In this document: positions 8,591 to 17,030 of the stretch, in pieces
Position numbering within the stretch: position 1 is the stretch's first letter
How the letters are laid out: every line of letters starts with the position of its first letter
Origin: JANYCO01 sp035535995
GTDB taxonomy: Bacteria; Bacteroidota; Bacteroidia; Cytophagales; Cytophagaceae
Direction of reading: 5' to 3'
DNA: 64,000 bases
NCBI GenBank assembly: GCA_035535995.1
Contig: DATLOZ010000005.1
Location: forward strand, 372,001 to 436,000
The notes under the pieces: generated by a model
Databases searched by the model: none
Told to the model about the DNA's origin: nothing
Seen by the model: the letters and a program-made list of their open reading frames with translations, nothing else
Made by a program: the position numbers and the translations under genes

Positions 8591-10282
8591 TTAATACAAC
8601 GTAAAATATTCCGCCAACGGCCCCAACGTCAGCGCTGGGAAGAACGATAAGGCGGCGATGATAAATATGACCGAGAAGATCACCAATCCAAACGTCGGGG
8701 TATCTGTTTGCAAAGTACCTGCGCTTTCGGGTACGTATTTTTTACCAGCCAGAATTCCGGCAATCGCTACCGGGCCGATGATTGGTAGGTATCTGCTCAG
8801 GATCAATACGAAGCCTGTAGAAATATTCCAGAATGGGTTATTGTCTCCCAATCCTTCAAATCCTGATCCATTGTTGGCCGATGCAGATGTGAATTCATAA
8901 AGCATTTCCGAAAATCCATGGAACCCTGGATTGTTGAGCGTGCCCAACGTAAGCGAAGAGCAATAACTTGCCAACGCTGTTCCGGCCAGGATTAAGAATG
9001 GATGCAGCAAGGCTATGATCATCGCGATCTTCATTTCTTTGGCTTCAATTTTTTTGCCGAGAAATTCCGGCGTACGTCCTACCATCAACCCGGAAATAAA
9101 TACGGCGATAATAACATAGATATAGAAATTCAGCAGTCCCACGCCACAGCCGCCGTAGAAGGCATTCACGATCATGGCGAGGAGCTGGTTCATTCCCGAT
9201 AAAGGCATAAAGCTATCGTGCATGGCATTGACAGAACCGGTAGAAATAACAGTGGTCAAAATACTCCAGTAAGCCGAGGCTGCCGATCCGAAACGTACTT
9301 CTTTTCCTTCCATCGCGCCATCGTGCAGATCAACACCCATTGCCGCAATTGCTGGATTGCCTTGCATTTCATAATAAACCGTCGGAATAGTGAGCAAGAG
9401 AAAACCGCATGTCATTACTCCAAAGATCATGAGTGAAAGTTTTTTCCTGTTTAGGTAATATCCTAATGCAAAGATCATCGCAAAAGGAATGATCGATTGG
9501 GCGATCATCAGGCAGATATTGGTAAAATAGTTTGGATTCTCTAAAGGATGCGCCGAATTGGCGCCGAAGAAGCCACCACCATTTGTACCGACGTGTTTGA
9601 TCGCGACTAATGCCGCTGCCGGGCCATGCGAGATCTGTACGGTATCGCCCTGCATACTGACGATCGTTTCTTTTCCATCCAGGTTCATCGGTGTACCGTT
9701 GAAGACAAGAATAATGGCCAGGACAATAGAGATTGGCAATAAAATTCTTGTACAGGATTTCAGAAAATAATTATAGAAATTACCAAGCGTGTGGCTGGTC
9801 TTTTCTTTCATAGCGTTAAATACCGCCGCCATGGCAGCCATGCCTGTAGCAGCGGAAACAAAATGAAGAAAGACAAAGCAAATGATCTGCGATAAATAGG
9901 ACACCCCTGATTCACCGGAATAGTGCTGAAGATTACAATTGACCAGAAAACTGATCGCTGTATTAAATGCCAGGTCCGGCGTCATAGAAGGATTTCCGTC
10001 GGGATTCCATGGCAGCCATCCCTGGTTGGTCAGAATGAACATGGCAAACAAAAACCAAATTAAATTGATCGTAAACATCGCGCTCAAATGTTGTTGCCAG
10101 GACATTTCTGCAGAAGCGTCAATACCGCTGATCCGGTAAAATAATTTTTCAACCGGATTTAAAACAGGGTCCGTAAACGTTTTCTTTCCTGCATATACGT
10201 TCGCAATATATTTTCCTAAAGGAATAGCCAGCGCTACTGTAGCGATGAACATTGCGATAATTCCTAAGATTTCAGTATTCAT
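8591..10282 (-). CDS. kdpA: Potassium-transporting ATPase potassium-binding subunit KdpA
   Basis: K+-selective membrane subunit of KdpFABC, 563 residues with about ten TM helices. Selectivity-loop motifs are visible: GTNGGGFFGANSAHP in the middle, the first loop SFLVNCNLQHYSGE, SAYWSILTTVISTGSVNAMHD, and SASANNGSGFEGLGDNNPFWN near the C-terminal third. The start at 10282 is 24 bp after the kdpF stop. It is the third cistron of the minus-strand operon, after the 30-aa ORF and kdpF. Confidence 0.98.
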   Translation of the reverse strand: MNTEILGIIAMFIATVALAIPLGKYIANVYAGKKTFTDPVLNPVEKLFYRISGIDASAEMSWQQHLSAMFTINLIWFLFAMFILTNQGWLPWNPDGNPSMTPDLAFNTAISFLVNCNLQHYSGESGVSYLSQIICFVFLHFVSAATGMAAMAAVFNAMKEKTSHTLGNFYNYFLKSCTRILLPISIVLAIILVFNGTPMNLDGKETIVSMQGDTVQISHGPAAALVAIKHVGTNGGGFFGANSAHPLENPNYFTNICLMIAQSIIPFAMIFALGYYLNRKKLSLMIFGVMTCGFLLLTIPTVYYEMQGNPAIAAMGVDLHDGAMEGKEVRFGSAASAYWSILTTVISTGSVNAMHDSFMPLSGMNQLLAMIVNAFYGGCGVGLLNFYIYVIIAVFISGLMVGRTPEFLGKKIEAKEMKIAMIIALLHPFLILAGTALASYCSSLTLGTLNNPGFHGFSEMLYEFTSASANNGSGFEGLGDNNPFWNISTGFVLILSRYLPIIGPVAIAGILAGKKYVPESAGTLQTDTPTFGLVIFSVIFIIAALSFFPALTLGPLAEYFTLY

Positions 10283-10306
10283 TTCGTATAGAAGTTAGAA
10301 GTTGAA

Positions 10307-10384
10307 TTAAAATTGTTCGGGTTTAATAAGTACATATCCCATGTACAGGAAAACCGCTACCGAGATCAGAAACAGGAGTACCAT
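10307..10384 (-). CDS. kdpF: KdpF small membrane subunit (25 aa)
   Basis: ATG at 10384, TAA at 10307-10309. The product is 25 residues, essentially one TM helix (MVLLFLISVAVFLYMGYVLI) ending KPEQF. The pattern GYxxxxPExF is the usual KdpF ending, and KdpF is normally 25-30 residues directly upstream of kdpA, as here. It stabilises the KdpABC complex in known systems. Its start lies 2 bp after the stop of the preceding 30-aa ORF, suggesting coupled translation. Confidence 0.9.
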   Translation of the reverse strand: MVLLFLISVAVFLYMGYVLIKPEQF

Positions 10385-10386
10385 AG

Positions 10387-10479
10387 TTATATTTTTTCAA
10401 AGAACCCTATTGATTTAAAGAACAAGACAAAACAGACCAAGCCGGCCAGCGTGAGAAGTAAGATCATAAGTGCTTCCAT
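10387..10479 (-). CDS. 30-residue membrane peptide ORF, first cistron of the kdp operon
   Basis: ATG at 10479, TAA at 10387-10389. The product has 30 residues: one predicted TM helix (about residues 3-21, ALMILLLTLAGLVCFVLFF) followed by a short tail KSIGFFEKI. It is the first gene after the candidate promoter and ends 2 bp before kdpF. It is not KdpF, which follows intact. I do not recognise a named family. Position and size suggest an extra Kdp accessory subunit or a leader peptide. No experimental support can be drawn from the sequence. Confidence 0.65.
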   Translation of the reverse strand: MEALMILLLTLAGLVCFVLFFKSIGFFEKI

Positions 10480-10505
10480 TTTTTTATTGATTGTTTCTTT
10501 TCCCT

Positions 10506-10524
10506 ATGCCAAACCTAAGGCCAG
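10506..10524 (-). promoter_or_regulatory. Candidate sigma-54 (-24/-12) promoter for kdp
   Basis: On the minus strand the sequence is CTGGCCTTAGGTTTGGCAT. The -24 part YTGGC matches the sigma-54 consensus fully. In the -12 part TTG matches at the right spacing, but the next base is G instead of C (the GC comes one base late). It would place the transcription start about 15-20 nt upstream of the first ORF. The nearby regulator (11192-12520) is a sigma-54 activator with GAFTGA, which supports the call, but the mismatch keeps confidence low. Confidence 0.4.
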
Positions 10525-10625
10525 GTTGCGTGTATGGGGGAAAAGTATTTTGTAAGTGACTGTAGTTGAGAAGGTCTATTCTTGAGAAAATATTTTACTA
10601 AAAAATCAGAAAACAAAAACCCTTC

Positions 10626-10660
10626 CATTTTGGTAGGGGCATCTTTTCATTTTGGTAGGG
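10626..10660. promoter_or_regulatory. Two direct repeats CATTTTGGTAGGG, possible activator binding sites
   Basis: The 13-mer CATTTTGGTAGGG occurs exactly at 10626-10638 and 10648-10660. The start-to-start distance is 22 bp, two turns of the helix, so both copies face the same side. They lie 100-135 bp upstream of the candidate sigma-54 site, a usual distance for NtrC-type enhancers. The gene for such an activator is the next one upstream. Binding is inferred. Confidence 0.5.
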
Positions 10661-10710
10661 TTTCTCTAAACCAGGATTTTCAGAATTAACAAGCATGAAT
10701 TTGTAATCAT

Positions 10711-11187
10711 CGGACTAATTTATTCTGAACCTTGATTTTCTGGATTAAAAGATTTGCTTGATTTTGATTAACAAGATTATCACAAGTTTGTCCTTTAGAA
10801 AGAAACTTATGCAGACCTTGCACTATCGTTTAACTATTGATTAGATAAGGAGGAGCAATAAATGAAGTTTATAATTAGCAAAAATCATGAAATTAAAATC
10901 ATGTAAATCTTCTAATCCAGAAAATCAAGGTTCAGACTTGCCCTTTGCAGGGGACTCTGAGCGGACTAATTTATTCTGAACCTTGATTTACAGGATTAAA
11001 AGATTTGCTTGATTTTGATTAACAAGATTATCATAAGTTTATCTTTTAGAAAGAAACTTGTGCAGACTTGCACTATCGTTTAACTATTGATTAGATAAGC
11101 AGGAGCAATAAATGAAGTTTATAATTAGCAAAAAATCATGAAATTAAAATCATGTAAATCTTCTAATCCAGAGAATCAAGGTTCAGG
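10711..11187. repeat. Tandem pair of 213-bp palindromic elements (family A), period 251 bp
   Basis: Copy 1 is 10724-10936 and copy 2 is 10975-11187. Both begin (T)CTGAACCTTGATTT and end with the inverse ...AAATCAAGGTTCAG-type arm (near-perfect over the outer 32 bp and degenerate over about 55 bp). The shared preceding text CGGACTAATTTATT makes the period 251 bp. Copies differ by only a few bases, so the duplication is recent. Interior words GCACTATCGTTTA resemble family B. Related arms occur at 49205-49488 and 53781-53813. No ORF of note is inside. Confidence 0.85.
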
Positions 11188-11191
11188 CAAC

Positions 11192-12520
11192 CTACAACTT
11201 ATACTCCTCTAGCTTCCGATACAACGTCGTAAGCCCGATGTTCAAAAGCCTGGCGGCCTCGGTTTTATTGCCTTTCGCGTAGGACAAAACTTTTCGGATA
11301 TGTGCTTTTTCTATTTCTTCCAATGCAAACACCGAGCTTTGAATATGGCTCACATCGAAATCATAAGGTAAGGATTCAAAAGAAAGTTGTGTGCCTTCGG
11401 CCATGATCACGGCGCGTTCGATGACATTTTTTAGTTCGCGGATATTTCCTTTCCAGGGATGTTGCTTGAGTGCATTTAAAAATTCCGGCGTGGCTCCAGT
11501 AATTTTTTTATTTACTTTATTGGAAAAATAAGCTGCAAAATATTCGGTGAGCGCAGGAATATCTTCTTTTCTTTCTTGTAAAGAGGGAAGATGAATTTGA
11601 AAAACGGAAAGACGATAATAAAGATCGAGCCTGAAATTTCCAACCTCACTTTCCTTTTGTAAATCGCGGTTAGTGGCAGCTATGATGCGGATATTTACTT
11701 TGGATTCCTTGGTCTCTCCTACTTTGAGAAACGTACCCGTTTCTAGTACCCTAAGAAGTTTGGCCTGAAGATCGATATTCATCTCCCCTATTTCATCGAG
11801 GAAAATAGTTCCTTCATTGGCTTCTTCAAGCAATCCTTTTTTATCTTTCACTGCTCCGGTGAAGGCTCCCGCTTTATGTCCGAAGAGCTCGCTTTCCAGC
11901 AGTTCCTTTCCAAAGGCACTGCAATTGATGGCTACAAAATGTTTGCCTTTGCGCGCACTTTCGTAATGAATAGCTTGTGCAAATACTTCTTTTCCCGTGC
12001 CCGTTTCGCCGGTAAGCAATACCGTAGTATCTGTCTGGGCGACCTTCTTTGCCAGTCCTATGGCTTGCTGCAGCGATTTGGAAGTGCCGATGATGTTATC
12101 AAAACTATATTGGCTGGATATTTTCCGCTCGAGCATCTGTACTTTGTATTGTAGCTGTGCTTTTCCCATGGCTTTGCTTACCAGCGGTAATATTTTTTCA
12201 TTGTCATCGCCTTTCGTAATATAATCGAACGCCCCATTTTTAATAGCCTTTACGCCATCCTGGATCGTACCGAAAGCGGTAAGTACAATGATTTCAATAT
12301 GCGGATAAAGCTCTTTGATCTTTGCAGTAAGATCTACGCCATTGGCCTCGGGAAGTTTTACATCGGAGATCACCAGATGAATATCATCGCGCTCCAAGGT
12401 CTTGAGCGCAGCTTTTGCATTAGCGGCTTCCAGCACGTTGTATCCCTCCAGGCTAATGATCCTGGCCAGCAGGTTTCGAAGCCTTTCTTCGTCGTCGATG
12501 ATTAATATAGTGCCTTGCAT
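11192..12520 (-). CDS. Sigma-54-dependent response regulator (NtrC family), probable kdp regulator
   Basis: A 442-residue regulator with a receiver domain (residues 1-120, phospho-acceptor Asp53 in VISDVKLPE), AAA+ sigma-54 interaction domain (about 140-370; Walker A GETGTGKE 171-178, GAFTGA 218-223, Walker B GTIFLDEIGEM) and a C-terminal Fis-type HTH (NKTEAARLLNIGLTTLYRKL). All parts needed to activate sigma-54 RNA polymerase are present. It is the gene upstream of kdp in the same direction, separated by 700 bp of repeats and putative control sites, and lacks an adjacent kinase. The kinase at 1684-3381 closes the locus. Typical KdpE is OmpR-type, so this would be a different control logic. 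Confidence 0.92.
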   Translation of the reverse strand: MQGTILIIDDEERLRNLLARIISLEGYNVLEAANAKAALKTLERDDIHLVISDVKLPEANGVDLTAKIKELYPHIEIIVLTAFGTIQDGVKAIKNGAFDYITKGDDNEKILPLVSKAMGKAQLQYKVQMLERKISSQYSFDNIIGTSKSLQQAIGLAKKVAQTDTTVLLTGETGTGKEVFAQAIHYESARKGKHFVAINCSAFGKELLESELFGHKAGAFTGAVKDKKGLLEEANEGTIFLDEIGEMNIDLQAKLLRVLETGTFLKVGETKESKVNIRIIAATNRDLQKESEVGNFRLDLYYRLSVFQIHLPSLQERKEDIPALTEYFAAYFSNKVNKKITGATPEFLNALKQHPWKGNIRELKNVIERAVIMAEGTQLSFESLPYDFDVSHIQSSVFALEEIEKAHIRKVLSYAKGNKTEAARLLNIGLTTLYRKLEEYKL

Positions 12521-12526
12521 TTTTTT

Positions 12527-12572
12527 AGTTATGAGCTATGAATTATGAACTCAAAATTCATAATTCATAACT
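12527..12572. repeat. AT-rich inverted repeat (family E)
   Basis: Arms AGTTATGAGCTATGAATTAT and the inverse ending TTCATAATTCATAACT meet around the loop GAACTCAAAA. The words ATGAATTATGAA and TTCATAATTCATAA recur in the gaps at 28318-28384, 39664-39784 and, more loosely, 63743-63799. It fills the gap between the regulator start and the next gene's stop. Confidence 0.65.
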
Positions 12573-12575
12573 TTA

Positions 12576-13253
12576 TTATTTCACTTCTCCTTTTTCAAAA
12601 ACTCCTTTTTCCTTATTCCATTTCAGTTGTATATTTTTATAAGGGAGCTTCTGATATTTTTGGAAATAATCCATAAAACTTTCTGTTATCCGTCCATAGG
12701 TGTCTTGTTCACAGATATTGTCGGCTTTTGCGTTGATGATAGTACCATACTGAGGAAGCGTGTATACAAAATCTACGGGGATCTGCTGCGTGGGTTTCAG
12801 ATCTTTTAGCGTAAGCGTCGGAAATACTTCTTTGGTTACATCCGTAAACTTTTTCGTATCGGGTGAATAGGTATAAAATTTTATCAGATAGCTATCGCAA
12901 TCTCCGCCGGCCTGGTAGTAGTGTACTGCAAGTACTTTTGTTTTATCAGCCTTTACAAAATAGCACATCGTAAACGTAGATTCCAATTCGGTATCAAACC
13001 AAATGTGAATGTAGGCATTTTTCTTATCGATGGTTACTTTGCAATGTGGATCTGGCTTAAAATAGCGCTGCCTGCCGGTAAAAGGATCCTGGTCGTCGCC
13101 GGGCAGCGCCCAGTGGGTTTCGGAAGGGATCAACAGAAAATATTCTGAAATATCCGCAGGATTGTTTTGGATCTCCTGCTTTTTTCGCACCTGCGAAAAT
13201 GTGTTTGAAGAAATTACAAATATTAGCGCGAGAAGTAATAAAGAAGGTTTCAT
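12576..13253 (-). CDS. Unknown secreted protein, 225 aa
   Basis: Function not recognised. A signal peptide is visible (MKPSLLLLALIFVISSNTFSQ). The mature part is soluble, mixed alpha/beta in look, with several Trp/Tyr residues (SETHWALPGDDQDPF, YYQAGGDCDSYLIKFY) and two cysteines far apart. There is no lipobox. It probably resides in the periplasm or outside the cell. It lies downstream of the 536-aa envelope protein with a 39-bp gap and the same direction, so the two may be co-transcribed. Confidence 0.7.
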   Translation of the reverse strand: MKPSLLLLALIFVISSNTFSQVRKKQEIQNNPADISEYFLLIPSETHWALPGDDQDPFTGRQRYFKPDPHCKVTIDKKNAYIHIWFDTELESTFTMCYFVKADKTKVLAVHYYQAGGDCDSYLIKFYTYSPDTKKFTDVTKEVFPTLTLKDLKPTQQIPVDFVYTLPQYGTIINAKADNICEQDTYGRITESFMDYFQKYQKLPYKNIQLKWNKEKGVFEKGEVK

Positions 13254-13292
13254 GCTTCTATACTACTAAAAATAATAGTTGCAGACAATAGT

Positions 13293-14903
13293 CTACTTCC
13301 CTTTATGTTGTTTATGTGCTTTTGCCAGGGTAGCCTTCACCCCTGAAAGAAGCGATTTCAAACAATAATTAAATACGAATTTTTCAGGATCACGTTCGTA
13401 AAGGATCATCACGTCGCGCGGCTCTTCTCCGGGGAGCGGATTGGAATCCATAATTCTTTTGTTGGCTACAAAGGAAATCAATTTTGCTTTGATCGCGGTG
13501 GTATCGTTGGTCTTTTTATCTTTCACCGCTACGTCCAGCCCATGATATAGCATGGTCATCCTACCAATCGCTTTTTGTTTATCTGCTCTCATATTGAAAT
13601 GAGCGCCATCTATTTTGCCACCGGTAACATAAATAAATGCATTTCTTCCGATCATCGGATTCAACTCATCGGCCTCCATTGCAGCTAGAGATCCTTCTAA
13701 GTAAAATGCATCCTGGGGATCGTATAATCTTGCTTTGAGCATAATATTCATCCGGGCTTTGCCCATGATGTACATATGTCCTTTCACAATTAAATCTTTT
13801 TCTTTCTTTTTATAATTCACGTCATTGCTGATATTAAAGACAACAGCATGGATGTTATTCAAGCTCGCATGTCCTGGTTTGTGGGCCATTTCTGCATGTT
13901 CTGCATAGTATATATTTCCTGCGATCAGCTTCAGTGAATCAATGTTTAGCTTTCCTTTATAGTTGTACATTAATTCCTGGAACATGGGCTTCTTTATATG
14001 ATGAAATTCTTTGCGCTTATCGCGAAAGACATGCATATCGAGTCGTTCTACTTCCACATAAGAACTTGCGAGTGTATTATCTTTGATAAAATCGGCTATT
14101 GAAAAATCATACATAGAAATATCGTTGAGCGTGGCTGTGATGCAATCGGTCTGATATTTTTTCCTGGAGGTGAATGCATAGTCTGAATAATTGGGATGAA
14201 CGATCAGATCGCGGGCAAAAAGTTTTTTTTCTTTGGTGGAATATTCTATGCCACTTGCAGTAATAGTATACATACTGTCGTCTACTGTACAGAAAAATTC
14301 CAATGCTTTAAAATCAAATTCATTGATCACACTTGGTGTAAGTGTATCTTTTTTATTGATACGAATGTTATAAATATTTAAAAGTCCTTCCTTCAGTTTG
14401 TAAGTCTCTGCACCGGGCTTGTGCACAACAAACAACTCTGTCTTGGTAAAGCTGATCTTATGCACTAATATGTTTTGCTTAGCAACCATCGACGCGAGTT
14501 TTTCTTCGTCGCTTTTTTCCTTGTTGGTTTCAGGAAGTACTCCTTTTAATGTTCCTTCGGAAACAGAGACTTCATCGATTTCAAGATCGTTGTTTGAAAA
14601 TAATTTCTGAAGATGAATACCGAGGAAGGCCATTCTCCTGATCTCTCCTTTGAGTCCCATTTTGTCAGTAAATTCGGTTTTAGGAACAATGGAAACATTT
14701 TCCATTTCAATTCCGCGCGACAAAAAAAGGATATGCACTTTGTCTATATCGATCTTGTAATCGGTATATTTTTCGTGCAATACCGATTCAATCTCCTGTT
14801 CGGCCCAGGGTTCTATAAAAGCCATTGTCAAAAGCTTCACAAGAAGTCCTAACGCAACAAGGCTAACGCAAGTCCATATTATTATTTTCCACCCTTTCTT
14901 CAT
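13293..14903 (-). CDS. AsmA/DUF748-like membrane-anchored protein, 536 aa
   Basis: One N-terminal TM helix (about residues 7-29, IIIWTCVSLVALGLLVKLL) is followed by a long periplasmic region rich in beta-structure. Near the N-terminus the pattern IDKVHILFLSRGIEMENVSI and later LNIDSLKLIAGNIYYAE resemble the repeated beta units of AsmA/DUF748-type proteins, which bridge the envelope or modulate lipid/protein traffic. That assignment is tentative and rests on organisation and motif feel, not on a search. It may form an operon with the following secreted protein at 12576. Confidence 0.6.
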   Translation of the reverse strand: MKKGWKIIIWTCVSLVALGLLVKLLTMAFIEPWAEQEIESVLHEKYTDYKIDIDKVHILFLSRGIEMENVSIVPKTEFTDKMGLKGEIRRMAFLGIHLQKLFSNNDLEIDEVSVSEGTLKGVLPETNKEKSDEEKLASMVAKQNILVHKISFTKTELFVVHKPGAETYKLKEGLLNIYNIRINKKDTLTPSVINEFDFKALEFFCTVDDSMYTITASGIEYSTKEKKLFARDLIVHPNYSDYAFTSRKKYQTDCITATLNDISMYDFSIADFIKDNTLASSYVEVERLDMHVFRDKRKEFHHIKKPMFQELMYNYKGKLNIDSLKLIAGNIYYAEHAEMAHKPGHASLNNIHAVVFNISNDVNYKKKEKDLIVKGHMYIMGKARMNIMLKARLYDPQDAFYLEGSLAAMEADELNPMIGRNAFIYVTGGKIDGAHFNMRADKQKAIGRMTMLYHGLDVAVKDKKTNDTTAIKAKLISFVANKRIMDSNPLPGEEPRDVMILYERDPEKFVFNYCLKSLLSGVKATLAKAHKQHKGK

Positions 14904-15078
14904 ACTAGTTTTCGTTCGTTAAGAATACCTGTAAAGATCATACCCATGCAAGCGATAATGTTACACTTGATTACAAAACATTTATACAATTCACATATGC
15001 GTACAAAAAATATTTTTAACAGAAAACCTTTTCAAAATGTCCGGAGTTATGTAGCGTAATAACCAAACTAAAACGACC

Positions 15079-15333
15079 ATGATCCACAACGCTGTTATGA
15101 ATTCCGAGGAACAAACCCAGCAACTGGCTATCACTTTGATCAATCATTTGAAAAATAAAACCCGCGATACCTGGGTGGTAAAACTTTATAATGGGGATAA
15201 ATTTACCGTGAAAGCCATCAGTGCTACGTATTGCCAGGGTTCTGAAGGTACTACTTCTACGCTCACGTATTTCAATGAATTACTCAATCAAACGGATGTA
15301 CTGGATCTTTTTCATGTGAAGGAAATAGCGTGA
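15079..15333 (+). CDS. Small unknown protein, 84 aa
   Basis: Not recognised. The product is hydrophilic with a helix-like first third (EEQTQQLAITLINHLKNKT) followed by a beta-rich part with basic residues (DTWVVKLYNGDKFTVKAIS). No signal peptide or TM segment. An alternative start at 15097 (MNSEEQ) would remove six residues. It is a plus-strand single gene between the minus-strand DUF748-like gene and mobA, 96 bp before mobA. Confidence 0.55.
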   Translation: MIHNAVMNSEEQTQQLAITLINHLKNKTRDTWVVKLYNGDKFTVKAISATYCQGSEGTTSTLTYFNELLNQTDVLDLFHVKEIA

Positions 15334-15429
15334 TCAGAATCGATCAGAATTTATGCTGTTAACACTCGTGGGATTTTCTTGTAATTAATTTATTCTTTAA
15401 ATTCCGCTAATTCTTAAATTCTGATAAAC

Positions 15430-16005
15430 ATGCTTACAGGAATTATCATGTGCGGAGGCCAGAGTAGCCGGATGGGGAAAGACAAGGGATTGCTTATCAA
15501 AGACGGCCAATGCTGGGCAATGCATGGCGTGCAGAAGTTGGAGAAAGCTGGACTTCCTGTAAAACTTTCAGTGAATCCTTCACAAAAGAAAGAATACCAA
15601 AAAATATTTTCCCAACATGATTTAATAGAAGACAAGATCGATCTCCCCGGTCCTGCTGCAGGCTTGTGCAGCGCGTACATAGCCTTAGGTACAGATCTGC
15701 TTTTGCTGGCTTGCGATATGACGGATGTTTCCGTACAATCGATCCGGCAACTGATCCATCATTACGAACAGGAAAAAGATCACTATGATTTCTTTGTTTT
15801 TAAAAATAACGAAGCACTGGAACCCTTGTTTGGTATCTATTCTGCAGCGGGCATTCAAAAAATTCACCAGCAGTGGCAAGATGGAACATTGGATCGTTTT
15901 AGTATGAAATATTTATTGGAACAAGGAAAGGTGTTCGCGATTGCAGTTGAAGAAAGCCAGGAGAAAGAATTCAGGAATTATAATTCTCCGCTTGACATAG
16001 TTTAA
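15430..16005 (+). CDS. mobA: Molybdenum cofactor guanylyltransferase MobA
   Basis: Cytoplasmic nucleotidyltransferase that attaches GMP to molybdopterin to form the MGD cofactor. 191 residues, typical length. The GTP-binding loop MCGGQSSRMGKDKG is at residues 7-20, followed by PAAGLCSAYIAL and the metal-binding LLACDMTDVS. The end carries the FRNYNSPLDI sequence typical of MobA (N-x-NTP-x-DL type). Other Moco genes (moeA, moaCB) are about 10 kb away, so the window provides part of a cofactor supply for a molybdoenzyme outside it. Confidence 0.9.
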   Translation: MLTGIIMCGGQSSRMGKDKGLLIKDGQCWAMHGVQKLEKAGLPVKLSVNPSQKKEYQKIFSQHDLIEDKIDLPGPAAGLCSAYIALGTDLLLLACDMTDVSVQSIRQLIHHYEQEKDHYDFFVFKNNEALEPLFGIYSAAGIQKIHQQWQDGTLDRFSMKYLLEQGKVFAIAVEESQEKEFRNYNSPLDIV

Positions 16006-16026
16006 ATTTACTAACACACGATCTGA

Positions 16027-16875
16027 TCAATGCAACTTATTCTCCTTCTCCAGGTGTAGAGCCATCATTGGGATATTAGTATGAAAAGCCATTGAACGTA
16101 CACTCAGTTTCGAAGTGATTTTTTTAAAGAAATCTTTTTCAACGGTCGACATGCATAAAATATCGATATCGAGTACTGTAATAGCGTTGTCGAGCGCTTC
16201 TACTACGTCGTCGTCGTATACTAATTTATAGGTAATATTTTTATAGGCTATGTTCGAATCTCCGATCTCTGCAAACCAATCCAGGTTTTCTTTTTCTTCC
16301 ACCATTTTCTCCGAATCGCTGCTGATATGCATTACAATGATCTCCGCATTGAAAGGCTTGGCAATCTCTGCAATCTTGGCTAGCTCATGAATGTCGCCGT
16401 ATTGCAAGTCGGTGGCGTACATGATCTTTTTAATCCCGTGATAATGCGCACTCGTCGGAACTACCAGCACGGGACATTTCACTTTTTCAATGATGTCCAC
16501 CGAATTGGTACCAAAGAAAAATGCTTCTATCCCCTTGGCTCCATGCGTTCCCGTCACTACCAGGCTGATCTCTTCATGCTCGATGATATCGGCAATTGTG
16601 TCTTTTAGAATTCCTTTATGAATAAGTTTATCAACGTATACATTGTGGCTTTTCACAAAATCAACCCAGTCATTCATTTGCTCATGGATCTCCTTATTTT
16701 TTTCTGTTTCAGCCTCGGCATAAATATAGCCTCCCATATCACTGGTGATGAGTAATGGCGCTTCTGTATGAAAAAGGATAATTCTGGCCCTGAGTGGATG
16801 TGCTATCTTGATGGCAAACTTCAAAGCATTTTTAGCTACTTCGCTGAAGTCTGTAGGAACTAGTATGTTTTTCAT
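16027..16875 (-). CDS. Universal stress protein with two Usp domains, 282 aa
   Basis: Cytoplasmic tandem Usp protein. Domain 1 is residues 1-145 (MKNILVPTDFSEVAKNAL ... VVTGTHGAKGIEAFFFGTN...VDIIEKVKCPVLVVP). The GTHGAKG...G(T)NS pattern is the ATP-binding type of loop. Domain 2 (about 150-280) is more degenerate, with MYATDLQYGD but no clear G-2x-G-9x-G(S/T) motif. The start at 16875 fits the conserved MKxILVPTDFS N-terminus. A longer frame adds ten residues with no family support. Read convergently with mobA. Confidence 0.88.
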   Translation of the reverse strand: MKNILVPTDFSEVAKNALKFAIKIAHPLRARIILFHTEAPLLITSDMGGYIYAEAETEKNKEIHEQMNDWVDFVKSHNVYVDKLIHKGILKDTIADIIEHEEISLVVTGTHGAKGIEAFFFGTNSVDIIEKVKCPVLVVPTSAHYHGIKKIMYATDLQYGDIHELAKIAEIAKPFNAEIIVMHISSDSEKMVEEKENLDWFAEIGDSNIAYKNITYKLVYDDDVVEALDNAITVLDIDILCMSTVEKDFFKKITSKLSVRSMAFHTNIPMMALHLEKENKLH

Positions 16876-17030
16876 AATTGTAAAAATTATTTTCCAACCC
16901 AACAACTTCCGGAAAGTTCGAAAAAAAAGGAATGAAAAACATTACATAACTTTTCAAATAGATTGCGGTATTCACACCAGGTCACTATGGAGTGCGAGTA
17001 GAGAGGATTTGACTCCTTCGTGCTCTATTG

